Made by a program: the position numbers and the translations under genes | Notes under the pieces: generated by a model | The model's database searches: none | Told to the model about the DNA's origin: nothing | Seen by the model: the letters and a program-made list of their open reading frames with translations, nothing else | In this document: positions 34,942 through 45,292 of the stretch, in pieces | How positions within the stretch are numbered: position 1 is the first letter of the stretch | Layout of the letters: each line of letters begins with the position of its first letter | Source of the DNA: Variovorax guangxiensis | GTDB taxonomy: Bacteria; Pseudomonadota; Gammaproteobacteria; Burkholderiales; Burkholderiaceae_C | Length of the DNA stretch: 64,000 nucleotides | Assembly (NCBI RefSeq): GCF_003952165.1 | Contig: NZ_RXFT01000011.1 | Span: forward strand, 1 to 64,000 | Direction of reading: 5' to 3'

Positions 34942-37041
34942 ATGACCCCCAATTTCCGTCGCAACGCCATCGGCGTTGCCGTTCTTTCGCTTGCCTCCTT
35001 CGCAAGCATGGCCCAGACGCAGGCATCCGATGCTGCCCCGGCCCAGCCCGCCGACGCCGCGAGCCTGCGCGAGATCACCGTCACCGGCAACCCGCTGGGC
35101 GCCACCGACCTGATCGCGCCCACCACCGCACTGTCCGGCGACAAGCTGCTGCTGCGCTCCCAATCGACTCTCGGCGAGACGCTGGACAACGTGCCGGGCG
35201 TGAGCAGCAGCTACTTCGGCCCCAACGCCAGCCGACCGATCATCCGCGGCCAGGACGGCGACCGCATCCGCATCCTGCAGAACGGAGGCGCCGCGCCGGA
35301 TGCCTCGGCGCTCAGCTACGACCATGCCGTGCCCGTCGATGCGCTGGTCACCGAGCGCATCGAGGTGCTGCGCGGCCCTTCGGCGCTGCAGTACGGCGGC
35401 AGCGCCGTGGGCGGCGTGGTCAACGTGATCGACAACCGCATTCCCTCGGAGCCCATCAACGGCTTCGGCGGCCGCGCCGACCTGGGCTATTCCACCGGCA
35501 ACAAGGAGAAGAACGGCGGCGTGGTGCTCGAAGGCGGCAACGACCGCTTCGCCCTGCACGTCGACGCCTTCAACCGCGACTCGAAGGACGTCTCGGTGCC
35601 GATCACCCTCGAGTGCAGCAAGCCCGGCTCGCCCTGGACGGCGCGCAAGATCTGCAACTCGGCCAACGAGGCGAACGGCGGCGCGCTCGGCGGCACGCTG
35701 TTCTTCGACCAGGGCTACATCGGCGCCTCGGTCAGCAGCTACCGCAGCAAGTACGGCACCGTGGCCGAGGACGACGTGACCATCAACATGAAGTCCGACC
35801 GCTACGCGCTCGAAGGCGAATGGCGCCCGGGCGGCTTCATCAGCAGCATCCACGCCAAGCTCAGCCACACCGACTATCGCCACACCGAGTTCGAGGGCGG
35901 CACGCCCGGCACCACCTTCTCGAACATGAGCAACGACCTGCGCATCGAGGCGCGCCACCGGAAGATCGGCAACTTCGAGGGCCTGGTCGGCTTCAGCAGC
36001 GAGACCAACCGCTTCGCCGCCGACGGCGAGGAAGCCTTCGCGCCGCACAGCCGCACGCGCTCCAACGCGTTCTTCCTGCACGAGGAGTACGGCACTTCGT
36101 GGGGCCGCCTGAGCTTCGGCGCGCGCACCGAGCAGGTCCGCATCCGCTCGCTGGGCTATCCGGACGATCCGACAGTCACGCGCTTCGCCATCGGCGAGCG
36201 CACCTTCAACCCGCACAGCGCTGCATTCGGTGCGCTGGTCAACCTCGCGCCGCAGTGGCAGCTGACCTCGAACCTCGCCTACACCGAGCGCGCGCCCAAG
36301 GACTACGAGCTGCTGGCCAACGGCCCGCACGTGGCCACGGGCGCCTGGGAAGTGGGCGATCCGAACCTGAAAAAGGAAAAGTCGACCGGCTTCGACCTGG
36401 GCGCGCAATGGAAGTCGGGCCCCCACACGGCCCGCGTGAACGCCTACGTCACGCGCTTTCGCAACTACATCGGCCTGACCGCGACGGGGCGCAGCCTCGA
36501 CGAGGAGGGCAACGTGGCCGAACCCGGCGCCGCCGACACGCTGGCCGAGTACGTCTACGGCGGCGTGCGCGCGCGCTTCACCGGTATCGAGGCCAACGGC
36601 AACCTGCGCGTGCTGGGCTCCGACGGCTTCGCACGCATGGACGACGCCGGCACGCTCGACCTGGAATGGCGCGGCGACATCGTGCGCGCCAGGAACCTCG
36701 ACACCGGCGAGCCGCTGCCGCGCATCGCGCCACTGCGCCTGGGCGCCACGCTGGCCTACAACAACGGCCCGTGGGGCGCGCGCTTGGGCTTCGACTACAA
36801 CGCCGCCCAGCGCCGCGTTCCCTCGGTAGGCGCACGCGAGACCGATGCCTACACGCTGTGGAACGCCGCCATCACCTACCGCATGAAGGTGCAGCGCGCC
36901 AACCTCATCTGGTACGCGCGCATGGACAACATCACGAACAAGCTGGCCTACAGCGCGACCTCGATCCTGACGAGCACGGTGTATCCGAACGCGCCGCTGC
37001 CGGGCCGCACGCTGAAGGTCGGCCTGCGCGTGACGTTCTGA
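34942..37041 (+). CDS. TonB-dependent receptor, ZnuD-like
   Basis: This 699-residue outer-membrane receptor has a signal peptide ending ASMAQ (about residue 24) and a plug domain (about 50-165) with SRPIIRGQDGDRIRILQNG. A 22-strand barrel ending in phenylalanine follows. Its block PKDYELLANGPHVATGAWEV is typical of the ZnuD branch, which takes up zinc or other metals. Two cysteines 17 residues apart (about 223 and 240) could close an extracellular loop, as seen in ZnuD. A TonB box is not obvious beyond REITVTG (47-53). No Zur box was recognised upstream. A siderophore or copper substrate cannot be ruled out. Confidence 0.85.
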   Translation: MTPNFRRNAIGVAVLSLASFASMAQTQASDAAPAQPADAASLREITVTGNPLGATDLIAPTTALSGDKLLLRSQSTLGETLDNVPGVSSSYFGPNASRPIIRGQDGDRIRILQNGGAAPDASALSYDHAVPVDALVTERIEVLRGPSALQYGGSAVGGVVNVIDNRIPSEPINGFGGRADLGYSTGNKEKNGGVVLEGGNDRFALHVDAFNRDSKDVSVPITLECSKPGSPWTARKICNSANEANGGALGGTLFFDQGYIGASVSSYRSKYGTVAEDDVTINMKSDRYALEGEWRPGGFISSIHAKLSHTDYRHTEFEGGTPGTTFSNMSNDLRIEARHRKIGNFEGLVGFSSETNRFAADGEEAFAPHSRTRSNAFFLHEEYGTSWGRLSFGARTEQVRIRSLGYPDDPTVTRFAIGERTFNPHSAAFGALVNLAPQWQLTSNLAYTERAPKDYELLANGPHVATGAWEVGDPNLKKEKSTGFDLGAQWKSGPHTARVNAYVTRFRNYIGLTATGRSLDEEGNVAEPGAADTLAEYVYGGVRARFTGIEANGNLRVLGSDGFARMDDAGTLDLEWRGDIVRARNLDTGEPLPRIAPLRLGATLAYNNGPWGARLGFDYNAAQRRVPSVGARETDAYTLWNAAITYRMKVQRANLIWYARMDNITNKLAYSATSILTSTVYPNAPLPGRTLKVGLRVTF

Positions 37042-37046
37042 TGCTG

Positions 37047-37170
37047 CCTTGCTCCCTCCCCCTTTGGGGGAGGGCAGGGGTGGGGGCAAGCGGCCTTTGA
37101 CAGAACCATGGCTTTTGCAAGTGCCGTCTGCCCCCATCCCAACCTTCCCCCAGCGGGGGAAGGAGCAAGG
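37047..37170. repeat. 124-bp palindromic intergenic repeat
   Basis: The element is bounded by perfect 9-bp inverted ends, CCTTGCTCC (37047-37055) and GGAGCAAGG (37162-37170). Inside each end lies a perfect hairpin: CCCTCCCCC/GGGGGAGGG (37054-37074) and CCTTCCCCC/GGGGGAAGG (37143-37163). A further inner pair GGGTGGGGGCA/TGCCCCCATCC is nearly complementary. The whole can fold on itself. It resembles the dispersed palindromic repeats common between genes in Comamonadaceae and Burkholderia. It may stop transcription from the receptor gene. Confidence 0.85.
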
Positions 37171-37199
37171 CGACCGCCCCCCTCGGCTATCCTCTCCGG

Positions 37200-38153
37200 G
37201 TGAACTCCATCGTCGTCTCCTCGCTCGTGCCCGTGGTCGTGCTCATCGCCGCGGGCTACCTGGCCGGCAAGCGGCGCTGGATCGGCGGCGGCGCGGTGAA
37301 GGATCTTTCTCACCTCATCTTCCTGCTGCTGGCGCCCGCGCTGTTGTTCCGCGCGATGAGCACGGTGCACGTCGAGCAGCTCAGCCTGAAGCCGGTGGCT
37401 GCCTACTTCATCGCCTCGGGCCTGCTGTTCGCGGGCACGCTGGCCTTGCGCGGCTTCAACCGCACGGCGGCGGTGATCGCGCTGGCCAACACCTACAGCA
37501 ACACCGTGATGATCGGCATCGCGCTGATCGGCCTGGCTTATGGTGAGGAGGGCATGGTGGTGCTGCTCACGCTGATCTCGCTGCATTCGCTGGTGCTGCT
37601 GACCAGCGCCACGGTGGTGCTGGAGCTGGCCGTGGCGCGCGAGCAGGCCGGCGCCTCCGGCAACGAGAACCGCCCCTCGATGGCGCGCACCGTGGTGCGT
37701 GCGCTGCGCAACGCGATCATCCACCCGGTGCCGCTGCCGATCATCGCGGGCCTGCTGTTCGCGCAGACCGGGCTGGCGATGCCCGAGGCGATCGACAAGC
37801 CGATCCAGCTGCTCGGCCAGGCCTTCGGCCCGATCGCGCTGGTGATGGTGGGCATCACGCTCGCGCTCACGCCCATCGGCCGGCACTGGCGCAGCGCGCT
37901 GACACAGGCGCTGGTGAAGAACCTGCTGCATCCGCTGCTGGTGGCCCTCATCGGATGGCTGCTGGGTGTGCGCGGCATTCCGCTCACGGTGATGGTGGTG
38001 GCCGCCGCGCTGCCCATCGGCGCCAACGTGTTCCTCTTCTCGCAGCGCTACCGCACCGCCGAGGACCTGGTGACCGCCAGCGTCGTGGTGTCGACGGTGC
38101 TCGCGCTGGCCACGCTCACGCTCGTGATGATGTGCGCGCAGTGGCTGCCCTGA
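37200..38153 (+). CDS. AEC-family transporter
   Basis: This 317-residue inner-membrane protein has ten hydrophobic segments in two halves and matches the auxin efflux carrier (AEC) family. In bacteria that family includes malonate, malate and other organic-acid carriers. Features include ANTYSNTVMIGIAL in the middle and GANVFLFSQRY near the C-terminus, both typical for AEC proteins. A GTG start is used directly after a palindromic repeat. It stands alone, with no neighbouring enzyme to suggest a substrate. Confidence 0.88.
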   Translation: MNSIVVSSLVPVVVLIAAGYLAGKRRWIGGGAVKDLSHLIFLLLAPALLFRAMSTVHVEQLSLKPVAAYFIASGLLFAGTLALRGFNRTAAVIALANTYSNTVMIGIALIGLAYGEEGMVVLLTLISLHSLVLLTSATVVLELAVAREQAGASGNENRPSMARTVVRALRNAIIHPVPLPIIAGLLFAQTGLAMPEAIDKPIQLLGQAFGPIALVMVGITLALTPIGRHWRSALTQALVKNLLHPLLVALIGWLLGVRGIPLTVMVVAAALPIGANVFLFSQRYRTAEDLVTASVVVSTVLALATLTLVMMCAQWLP

Positions 38154-38288
38154 GTCCTTCGGACTTCTTCAGGTAATTTCTCGCGCACTTTCGCCTTAGC
38201 GCTGCCGCCGGGCGCGCCTATGCCGTTCGGCAGGGTGGCCGTTTGGCGAGATGGCGCGCGGCCTTCGCGCACCTACATTTGCCGGCTG

Positions 38289-38705
38289 ATGATTTACCCG
38301 GCGCGCTCTTCGCCCCTTCTTGCTATGGCGGTGGTCGCGACGGTGATCGCGCTGCATGGCCGACCCGCACAGGCAGCCGAGACTGCCGCCGAGGCCCCCA
38401 AGCCGTGCCGCACGCCGTGCCTTTCGGCGGGCGTGCCGCGCGAGCCGGCGGAGGCGAAGGCGGAGAAAGCGGAGAAAGCGGAGAAAGCGGACAGGGCCGA
38501 GGAGGGGCCGTCGAAACCGAAGCCGGTGGCCAGGGCTCGCCCGCAGCCGGTCGCGCCGCCGCCGTCGCAACCACCCGTGCAACGCGAAGCAGCCGCCGCG
38601 CCGCGCCCCGCGCCGTCGAAGCGCTGCACCGAGATCAACATGCGCGCCGCCGTCGGCGAGCCGCTGTCGGACCAGGACATGAAGACATTGAGGAACCAAT
38701 GCTGA
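38289..38705 (+). CDS. Small exported Pro/Ala/Lys-rich protein
   Basis: This unrecognised 138-residue protein starts with a hydrophobic signal (about 8-29, ending AQAAE). The mature part is low-complexity: a Glu/Lys segment made by three perfect 9-bp repeats (38460-38486, coding AEKAEKAEK), then a Pro-rich stretch. It carries four cysteines, two near the start of the mature part (CRTPC) and two at the end (KRCTEINMR and the final C). Its end overlaps the start of the OmpA-family lipoprotein gene, so translation is coupled and a shared envelope role is likely. Confidence 0.6.
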   Translation: MIYPARSSPLLAMAVVATVIALHGRPAQAAETAAEAPKPCRTPCLSAGVPREPAEAKAEKAEKAEKADRAEEGPSKPKPVARARPQPVAPPPSQPPVQREAAAAPRPAPSKRCTEINMRAAVGEPLSDQDMKTLRNQC

Positions 38706-39910
38706 TGACGACCACCACCCAACGTGCCCGCCTGGCGCTGCGCGCGTTCGCGCTGTGCGCTGCCGCCGTGCTCGCCGCCGCCTGCGCGCACCGTCCCGTG
38801 CCCGGCAACGCCATGCCCTTCGACCAGGCCGTGAACCAGGCGGTGGACGACCTGATGGTGCAGACGCAGAAGCTGCCGGCCTTCCTGGCCAAGGTGGAGT
38901 CGACGCTTACGCAGCGCCGCATCGTGATCGATCCGTTGCTCGAAGGCGCCAGCGGCCAGCAGACCGAGGTGACGCGCGTGGCCGAGCAGCGCATCGTCCA
39001 GCGCATGCAGGCGCAGTTCAAGCAGTTCACCGTCTCGCCCTTCAACGCCACCGAGATCGGCAATGCGCAGTACGTGCTCAACGGCACGCTGGTGCGCGAC
39101 AAGGACGCCTCGGGCGGGCCCTACCGGCTGAACCTGGCGCTCACCGAGATCAAGAGCGGCGTGGTGATCGCGCAGTCGGTAACGCGCATCAGCGACACCT
39201 CGCTCGACACCCGCCCCACCGCCTTCTTCCGCGACAGCCCGGTGAACGGCAAGGACCGCGGCGTCGAGGGCTACATCCGCACCGCCGAGACCCAGCCTGG
39301 CCAGGCCGCCGATGCGCTCTACCTGGAGCGCCTGCCGACCGCCACCGTGCTGCAGGAAGCCACCGCCGCCTACGAGGCCGGCCGCATGAGCGAGGCGCTG
39401 AGCCGCTACGAGGCCGCATCGAAGCGGCCCGACGGGCAGCAGCTACGGATCTACAGCGGCCTGTACCTCACGCAATCGCAGCTCGGCCGCACAGCCGATG
39501 CCGAGAAGACCTTCGGCACCATCGCCAGGCTCGGGCTCGAAACCAACAACCTGAGCGTGAAGTTCCTGTTCAAGCCGGGCTCGACCGACTTCCTGTCCGA
39601 CCCGAAGATCAGTGCCGCCTATCCGATGTGGCTGCGCCAGATCGCGCGGCAGGCGGCGCAGATCGATTCGTGCGTGGTGGTCACGGGCCACACCAGCCGC
39701 ACGGGTTCGGAGGCGGTGAACGAGCGGCTGTCGCTGCAGCGCGCGACGAGCGTGAAGGCGAAGTTGGTGGGAGAGGCTCCGCCGCTGTCGAAGAAGCTGC
39801 GCGAATCGGGCATGGGATTCCGCGAGAACATCGTCGGTACGGGCGCCGACGATGCGAGCGACGCGCTGGACCGGCGCGTCGAGTTCAAGGTTGTCGGTTG
39901 CGAGGCTTGA
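38699..39910 (+). CDS. OmpA-family protein, probable lipoprotein
   Basis: This 403-residue protein has an N-terminal signal with a probable lipidation cysteine at residue 29 (VLAAACAH). The middle (about 60-190) resembles a domain that binds or senses envelope components. A short helical-repeat stretch (about 220-270) follows. The C-terminal OmpA-like domain (about 285-402), with FKPGSTDFL and GHTSRTGSEAVNERLSLQRA, should bind peptidoglycan. GAGGA lies six bases before the chosen ATG, which overlaps the previous stop; a second ATG six bases on is possible. It probably links outer membrane to cell wall. Confidence 0.82.
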   Translation: MLMTTTTQRARLALRAFALCAAAVLAAACAHRPVPGNAMPFDQAVNQAVDDLMVQTQKLPAFLAKVESTLTQRRIVIDPLLEGASGQQTEVTRVAEQRIVQRMQAQFKQFTVSPFNATEIGNAQYVLNGTLVRDKDASGGPYRLNLALTEIKSGVVIAQSVTRISDTSLDTRPTAFFRDSPVNGKDRGVEGYIRTAETQPGQAADALYLERLPTATVLQEATAAYEAGRMSEALSRYEAASKRPDGQQLRIYSGLYLTQSQLGRTADAEKTFGTIARLGLETNNLSVKFLFKPGSTDFLSDPKISAAYPMWLRQIARQAAQIDSCVVVTGHTSRTGSEAVNERLSLQRATSVKAKLVGEAPPLSKKLRESGMGFRENIVGTGADDASDALDRRVEFKVVGCEA

Positions 39911-39985
39911 TTCGGTCTCAGCTTCCGGGGCAACACCTGCAGCCCGGCAAAGCCGGTTCTGCGATGTTCCTTCAAGGAGTAGGGG

Positions 39986-40639
39986 TCAGGGGGCGAGGCG
40001 TTCGCGAATCCAGTCGCTGCCCTCGAGCCGGTAGCGCAGCCGGTCGTGCAGGCGGCTCTTGCGGCCCTGCCAGAACTCCCAGCGGTCGGGCACCAGGCGG
40101 TAGCCGCCCCAGTGCGGTGGGCGCGGCGGCGAGAGCAGGTGCTTGGCGGCGTAGAGGGCTGCGTTCTTCACCAGCACGTCGCGGCCGCTGATCACTTCGC
40201 TCTGCGGGCTGGCCCAGGCGCCGATGCGCGAGTCGAGCGGGCGGCTCGCGTAGTAGGCGTCGCTCTCATCGGCGCCGGCTTTCTCCACCCGGCCCTCGAT
40301 GCGCACCACGCGCTCCAGCTCGACCCAGTGGAACTGCAGCGACGCATAGGGGTTGCCCGAGAGCTCGCGGCCCTTGCGGCTCTCGTAGTTGGTGTACCAG
40401 ACGATGCCGCGCGCGTCGTAGCCCTTGATGAGCACGATGCGGCTCGATGGCCGCAGGTCGCTGCCCACGGTGCACAGCGTCATCGCGTTGGGCTCGGGCA
40501 CCTGTGCCTCGACGGCCTCGGTGAGCCAGCGCTCGAACTGCTTGAGCGGATCGTCGGCGCTGCGGGTCTCGTCGAGCTCGGCCCGCTCGTAGCTCTTGCG
40601 CAGCGCGGCCAGCGCGTCTTTGGAAAGAGGGGAAGTCAT
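39986..40639 (-). CDS. pdxH: Pyridoxamine 5'-phosphate oxidase
   Basis: This 217-residue FMN enzyme oxidises pyridoxamine or pyridoxine 5'-phosphate to pyridoxal phosphate. Conserved family blocks include RIVLIKGYDARGIVWYTNY (FMN binding), SRKGREL, the QSEVISGR motif, and the C-terminal PDRWEFWQG followed by RLHDR that closes over the substrate. Length is normal for PdxH. A GTG six codons upstream is the alternative start. It is divergent from the MobA-like gene, with 29 bases between start codons. Confidence 0.96.
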   Translation of the reverse strand: MTSPLSKDALAALRKSYERAELDETRSADDPLKQFERWLTEAVEAQVPEPNAMTLCTVGSDLRPSSRIVLIKGYDARGIVWYTNYESRKGRELSGNPYASLQFHWVELERVVRIEGRVEKAGADESDAYYASRPLDSRIGAWASPQSEVISGRDVLVKNAALYAAKHLLSPPRPPHWGGYRLVPDRWEFWQGRKSRLHDRLRYRLEGSDWIRERLAP

Positions 40640-40668
40640 GCCGGGATTGTTGCGCACATACTCGGCCC

Positions 40669-41238
40669 ATGACGACGCAGAAGGCGAATTCCCCGGTGGT
40701 GATCGTGCTGGCCTCGGGCCGTGGCGAGCGCTTCATCGCGGCCGGCGGCACCGGCTCCAAGCTCAGGGCGCTGCTGGCCGGCAGGCCGGTGCTGGAGCGA
40801 ACGCTCGACGCGGTGCGCGCCAGCGGGCTGCCCTGGCATGCGGAAGACGCGGGGCATCCCGGCATGGGCGATTCGATTGCCGCGGCCGTGCGCGCCACTT
40901 CCGGGGCTGCCGGCTGGCTGATCCTGCCGGGCGATCTGCCGCTGGTGCAGCCGCGCACGCTGCAGGCCGTGGCGGCCGCTCTGAACGGTGCGGTGAATGC
41001 CGTGCAGCCGCAGTACCAGGGGGAGCGCGGCCACCCGGTGGGCTTCGCCGCCGTATGCGGCGCGCAACTGGCGGCGCTGGAAGGGGCTGCCGGCGCGGCG
41101 TCCGTCCTGCGGGCGATGCGCGCCATCGATTCGGTCGTCGATCTAGCGGTGGACGACGTGGGCGTCGTCACCGACATCGACACGCCCGAGGCCCTGGCGA
41201 GGGCCGAGGCGCTGTGGCTGGCGCGCGAGGGCGCCTAG
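40669..41238 (+). CDS. MobA/MocA-like nucleotidyltransferase
   Basis: This 189-residue protein has the nucleotidyltransferase fold of the MobA/MocA group. The N-terminal VIVLASGRGERF is the nucleotide loop (LAxGxGxRF), GSKL follows near 29-32, and LPGDLPLV supplies the metal-binding Asp. GHPVGF near the middle is typical of MocA, the CTP-dependent enzyme that makes molybdopterin cytosine dinucleotide for xanthine-dehydrogenase-type enzymes. No molybdoenzyme gene is in this window. It may also be an unrelated NTP transferase of the same fold. Confidence 0.8.
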   Translation: MTTQKANSPVVIVLASGRGERFIAAGGTGSKLRALLAGRPVLERTLDAVRASGLPWHAEDAGHPGMGDSIAAAVRATSGAAGWLILPGDLPLVQPRTLQAVAAALNGAVNAVQPQYQGERGHPVGFAAVCGAQLAALEGAAGAASVLRAMRAIDSVVDLAVDDVGVVTDIDTPEALARAEALWLAREGA

Positions 41239-41254
41239 CTCTTTCTCTCGACGA

Positions 41255-41794
41255 TCAGGGCTTCGCGATCACCGCGCAGGCGATGCGCGGGCCGGAGTTG
41301 CCCGCGGGCTGCGTCGTGAAGTCGTCTGGGTCGCGGTGCACCACCAGTGCGCGGCCGACGACGCTGTTGGCTGCGCCCGGCGTGAGCGAGATCGAGTGGT
41401 CTTCCACGCTGAAGCGGGCCACGCCCTTGGCGTCGGCCACCAGGCTCGGCAGTTCGCCTGCATGGCTGCCCGGCGCGCCGAACTTGCCGTGCGTGCCGCC
41501 GGTCGGGTTGAAGTGGCCGCCCGAGGCATTGCCGTTGTCGCCGCAGTCGCCCTTTTCGTGGATGTGGAAGCCGTGCTCGCTGCCCGGCACCAGGCCGCGC
41601 ACCTCGCCCGCCACGCGCACGCCATGGTCGAGGGCGGTGAAGGTCACCGTGCCGCGCGTCGGGTTGGGCGTGATCGCGGCGGTCGGCACCAGCTCGACGG
41701 CGGAGCTCGGCTTGCCGCCCATGCTGCCGCAGGCGGCCAGCAGGGCCGACGCGAGGAGGGTGGCGCCGATGGCGGTGAGACGACTTTGGTTCAT
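41255..41794 (-). CDS. sodC: Cu/Zn superoxide dismutase, lipoprotein
   Basis: This 179-residue enzyme dismutates superoxide outside the cytoplasm. The N-terminal signal ends in a lipobox LLAAC, with Cys22 as the likely lipid anchor. Copper and zinc ligands are seen in GFHIHEKGDC, GGHFNP and ALVVHRDPDDF, and two cysteines can form the family disulfide. An AAGGAA site precedes the ATG. The start overlaps the stop of the upstream chaC gene by four bases (ATGA), so the two are cotranscribed and both relate to oxidative or thiol stress. Confidence 0.94.
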   Translation of the reverse strand: MNQSRLTAIGATLLASALLAACGSMGGKPSSAVELVPTAAITPNPTRGTVTFTALDHGVRVAGEVRGLVPGSEHGFHIHEKGDCGDNGNASGGHFNPTGGTHGKFGAPGSHAGELPSLVADAKGVARFSVEDHSISLTPGAANSVVGRALVVHRDPDDFTTQPAGNSGPRIACAVIAKP

Positions 41795-42492
41795 GTGTTT
41801 TCCTTGTTGGGTCCGGATGGTTGGGAGGAAGACTTCTTGTCTGCTGACCCCGGAACATATACCGGAGCCTGCGGCACATCGCAATCAGCGGCGTTCTCCG
41901 ACAGCAGCTGCTCCTTCACCTCGGCCAGCGCCACCAGCCGGGCCAGCGCGGCGTCGTGGATCGAATGGCGCCGCAGCTCCAGCAGCGTCTGCTGGGCGTA
42001 GTCGAGCGAGCTGCCGTAGCGGCCCACGGCATTGGCGAAGATGTGGCGGTAGCGCTCGTCGCTGAGTTCGCCCGTGAAGTTGGGGCTGCGCCGCGAGAGC
42101 GTGAAAGCCAGCGCGCGCACGTCGCCCTCGGCCGTGCCGCAGCGCAGCCACCTGGGGTCGTACACGCCGGTGGGCATCTCGCGCAGCCAGAGCCGCCGCA
42201 GGGTTTCGAGCCCCTCGGCCTTCGGCACGCGGAACACCATGCCGCGGCAGCTGCCGCCGGAGAGCAGCCCGAACACCAGGCCCGGCGTCTGCACGCTGCC
42301 CCGGTTCACGCGGCTCCACATCTTCAGCGCCCGGTGCCAGCCACGCACCCAGGCCTGGCGCCGCTCGACGAAGTCGAACTCGGGCCGCCAGATCAGCGAG
42401 CCGTAGCCGAAGAGCCAGAGGTCCTCGTGCCCGCCCCAGTCGGCGATGGCGCGCTCGAGCATCGGCTGCGGGTCGCGCAGGGGCGCTGGCAT
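41791..42492 (-). CDS. chaC: ChaC-like gamma-glutamylcyclotransferase
   Basis: This 233-residue cytoplasmic enzyme should break glutathione or gamma-glutamyl dipeptides to 5-oxoproline, as known for ChaC proteins. The signature LFGYGSLIWRP (about 27-37) forms the substrate loop. FRVPKAEGLETLRRLW and TGVYDPRW are also family blocks. The C-terminal 20 residues are low complexity. The ATG is preferred over an upstream GTG that lacks a ribosome site. It is followed by an overlapping sodC gene. Confidence 0.9.
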   Translation of the reverse strand: MPAPLRDPQPMLERAIADWGGHEDLWLFGYGSLIWRPEFDFVERRQAWVRGWHRALKMWSRVNRGSVQTPGLVFGLLSGGSCRGMVFRVPKAEGLETLRRLWLREMPTGVYDPRWLRCGTAEGDVRALAFTLSRRSPNFTGELSDERYRHIFANAVGRYGSSLDYAQQTLLELRRHSIHDAALARLVALAEVKEQLLSENAADCDVPQAPVYVPGSADKKSSSQPSGPNKENT

Positions 42493-42627
42493 GGGGTCGA
42501 GTCCCGGCGGACCGGGGTTCGGCGCCGGCTCCGACACGGAAGTGCCGGAACCGCCACCTACAATTTCCTGATCATGGTTCACCGCACCATTATTTACCGG
42601 CCCCTTCCTTACGGAGCAAGACCCCCG

Positions 42628-43194
42628 ATGAGCGACGACGACAGCCAGCAGAACTTCATCCTCGGATTCGTCATGGCGTTGATCGCCCTGGTGATCTTCT
42701 TCGTGGTGGGCATCGCCATCTGGCACAAGGGCCATGGCAACACCGCCGCTGCCAAGCCGCCGGCGGTGACCGCAATGGTGACGACCATGCCAGCTCCGCC
42801 CCCGGCCCAGCCGGCGCCCAAGGTGGCCGAAGTCACCGAGACGGTGACCGTGGTCATCCCCGACGGCGCGAGCATCCGCGTGGTCGACGGCGTGGTGAAC
42901 TTCTATTTCGCGACCGGCAGCGCCGACCTCGCGCCGGGCGCCGCGGAGGCCCTGGCCGCGGTCATCAAGGGCGTGGAGAGTGGCCGCAAGGCGGTGGTCT
43001 CGGGCTTCCACGACACCACCGGCGACGCCGCCATCAACGAGCAGCTCGCGAAGAAGCGGGCTGAGACGGTGCGCGACGTGCTCGTGGGCCTGGGCGTTCC
43101 GGCCGCCAAGGTCGACCTGCAGAAGCCCGCCGTGACGGCCGGCTCGGGCAACAACGCCGAGGCGCGCCGTGTCGAGGTCAAGCTGGTCGACTGA
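42628..43194 (+). CDS. OmpA-family protein with N-terminal membrane anchor
   Basis: This 188-residue protein has a single membrane helix (about 10-32) preceded by an acidic start, then a Pro/Ala linker (about 45-68). A compact OmpA-like domain follows (about 85-187) with FYFATGSADLAPGA and the conserved helix AKKRAETVRDVL. Uncleaved anchors with this layout place the domain in the periplasm, where it should bind peptidoglycan. ACGGAG precedes the ATG. A strong terminator follows 25 bases downstream, so it is a single-gene transcript. Confidence 0.88.
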   Translation: MSDDDSQQNFILGFVMALIALVIFFVVGIAIWHKGHGNTAAAKPPAVTAMVTTMPAPPPAQPAPKVAEVTETVTVVIPDGASIRVVDGVVNFYFATGSADLAPGAAEALAAVIKGVESGRKAVVSGFHDTTGDAAINEQLAKKRAETVRDVLVGLGVPAAKVDLQKPAVTAGSGNNAEARRVEVKLVD

Positions 43195-43218
43195 CAGCCG
43201 CCTCGCCGCAAGAACAAC

Positions 43219-43243
43219 AAGCCCGGCCATGCCGGGCTTTTTT
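43219..43243 (+). terminator. Rho-independent terminator
   Basis: GCCCGGC (43221-43227), loop CAT, GCCGGGC (43231-43237), followed by six T bases and preceded by paired AA. This is a textbook intrinsic terminator ending the OmpA-family gene and insulating edd. Confidence 0.93.
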
Positions 43244-43387
43244 GTGCGCGGCCTCTTTCAGCGCGCAACTGGGTAAATTCGTATTGCCCCGCGCTCGGAT
43301 TTCATCGGGCTGCCGCACCCGGCTTGTTACCATGGGCCTCCAGGCCCAGAGTCGCCCGGGCGACAGCAGCAAGAGCCATAGACCCCC

Positions 43388-45238
<1,851 letters not shown>

Positions 45239-45292
45239 CCAGGGCAGCCTCTTCTCTGAGACGATGCGCACGTAATGAATTGGAGCCAGGAA

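Noticed and set aside
38460..38486. CRISPR-like or transposon repeat
   Set aside because: Three 9-bp units are in frame within a coding region and have no spacers; they encode AEK repeats.
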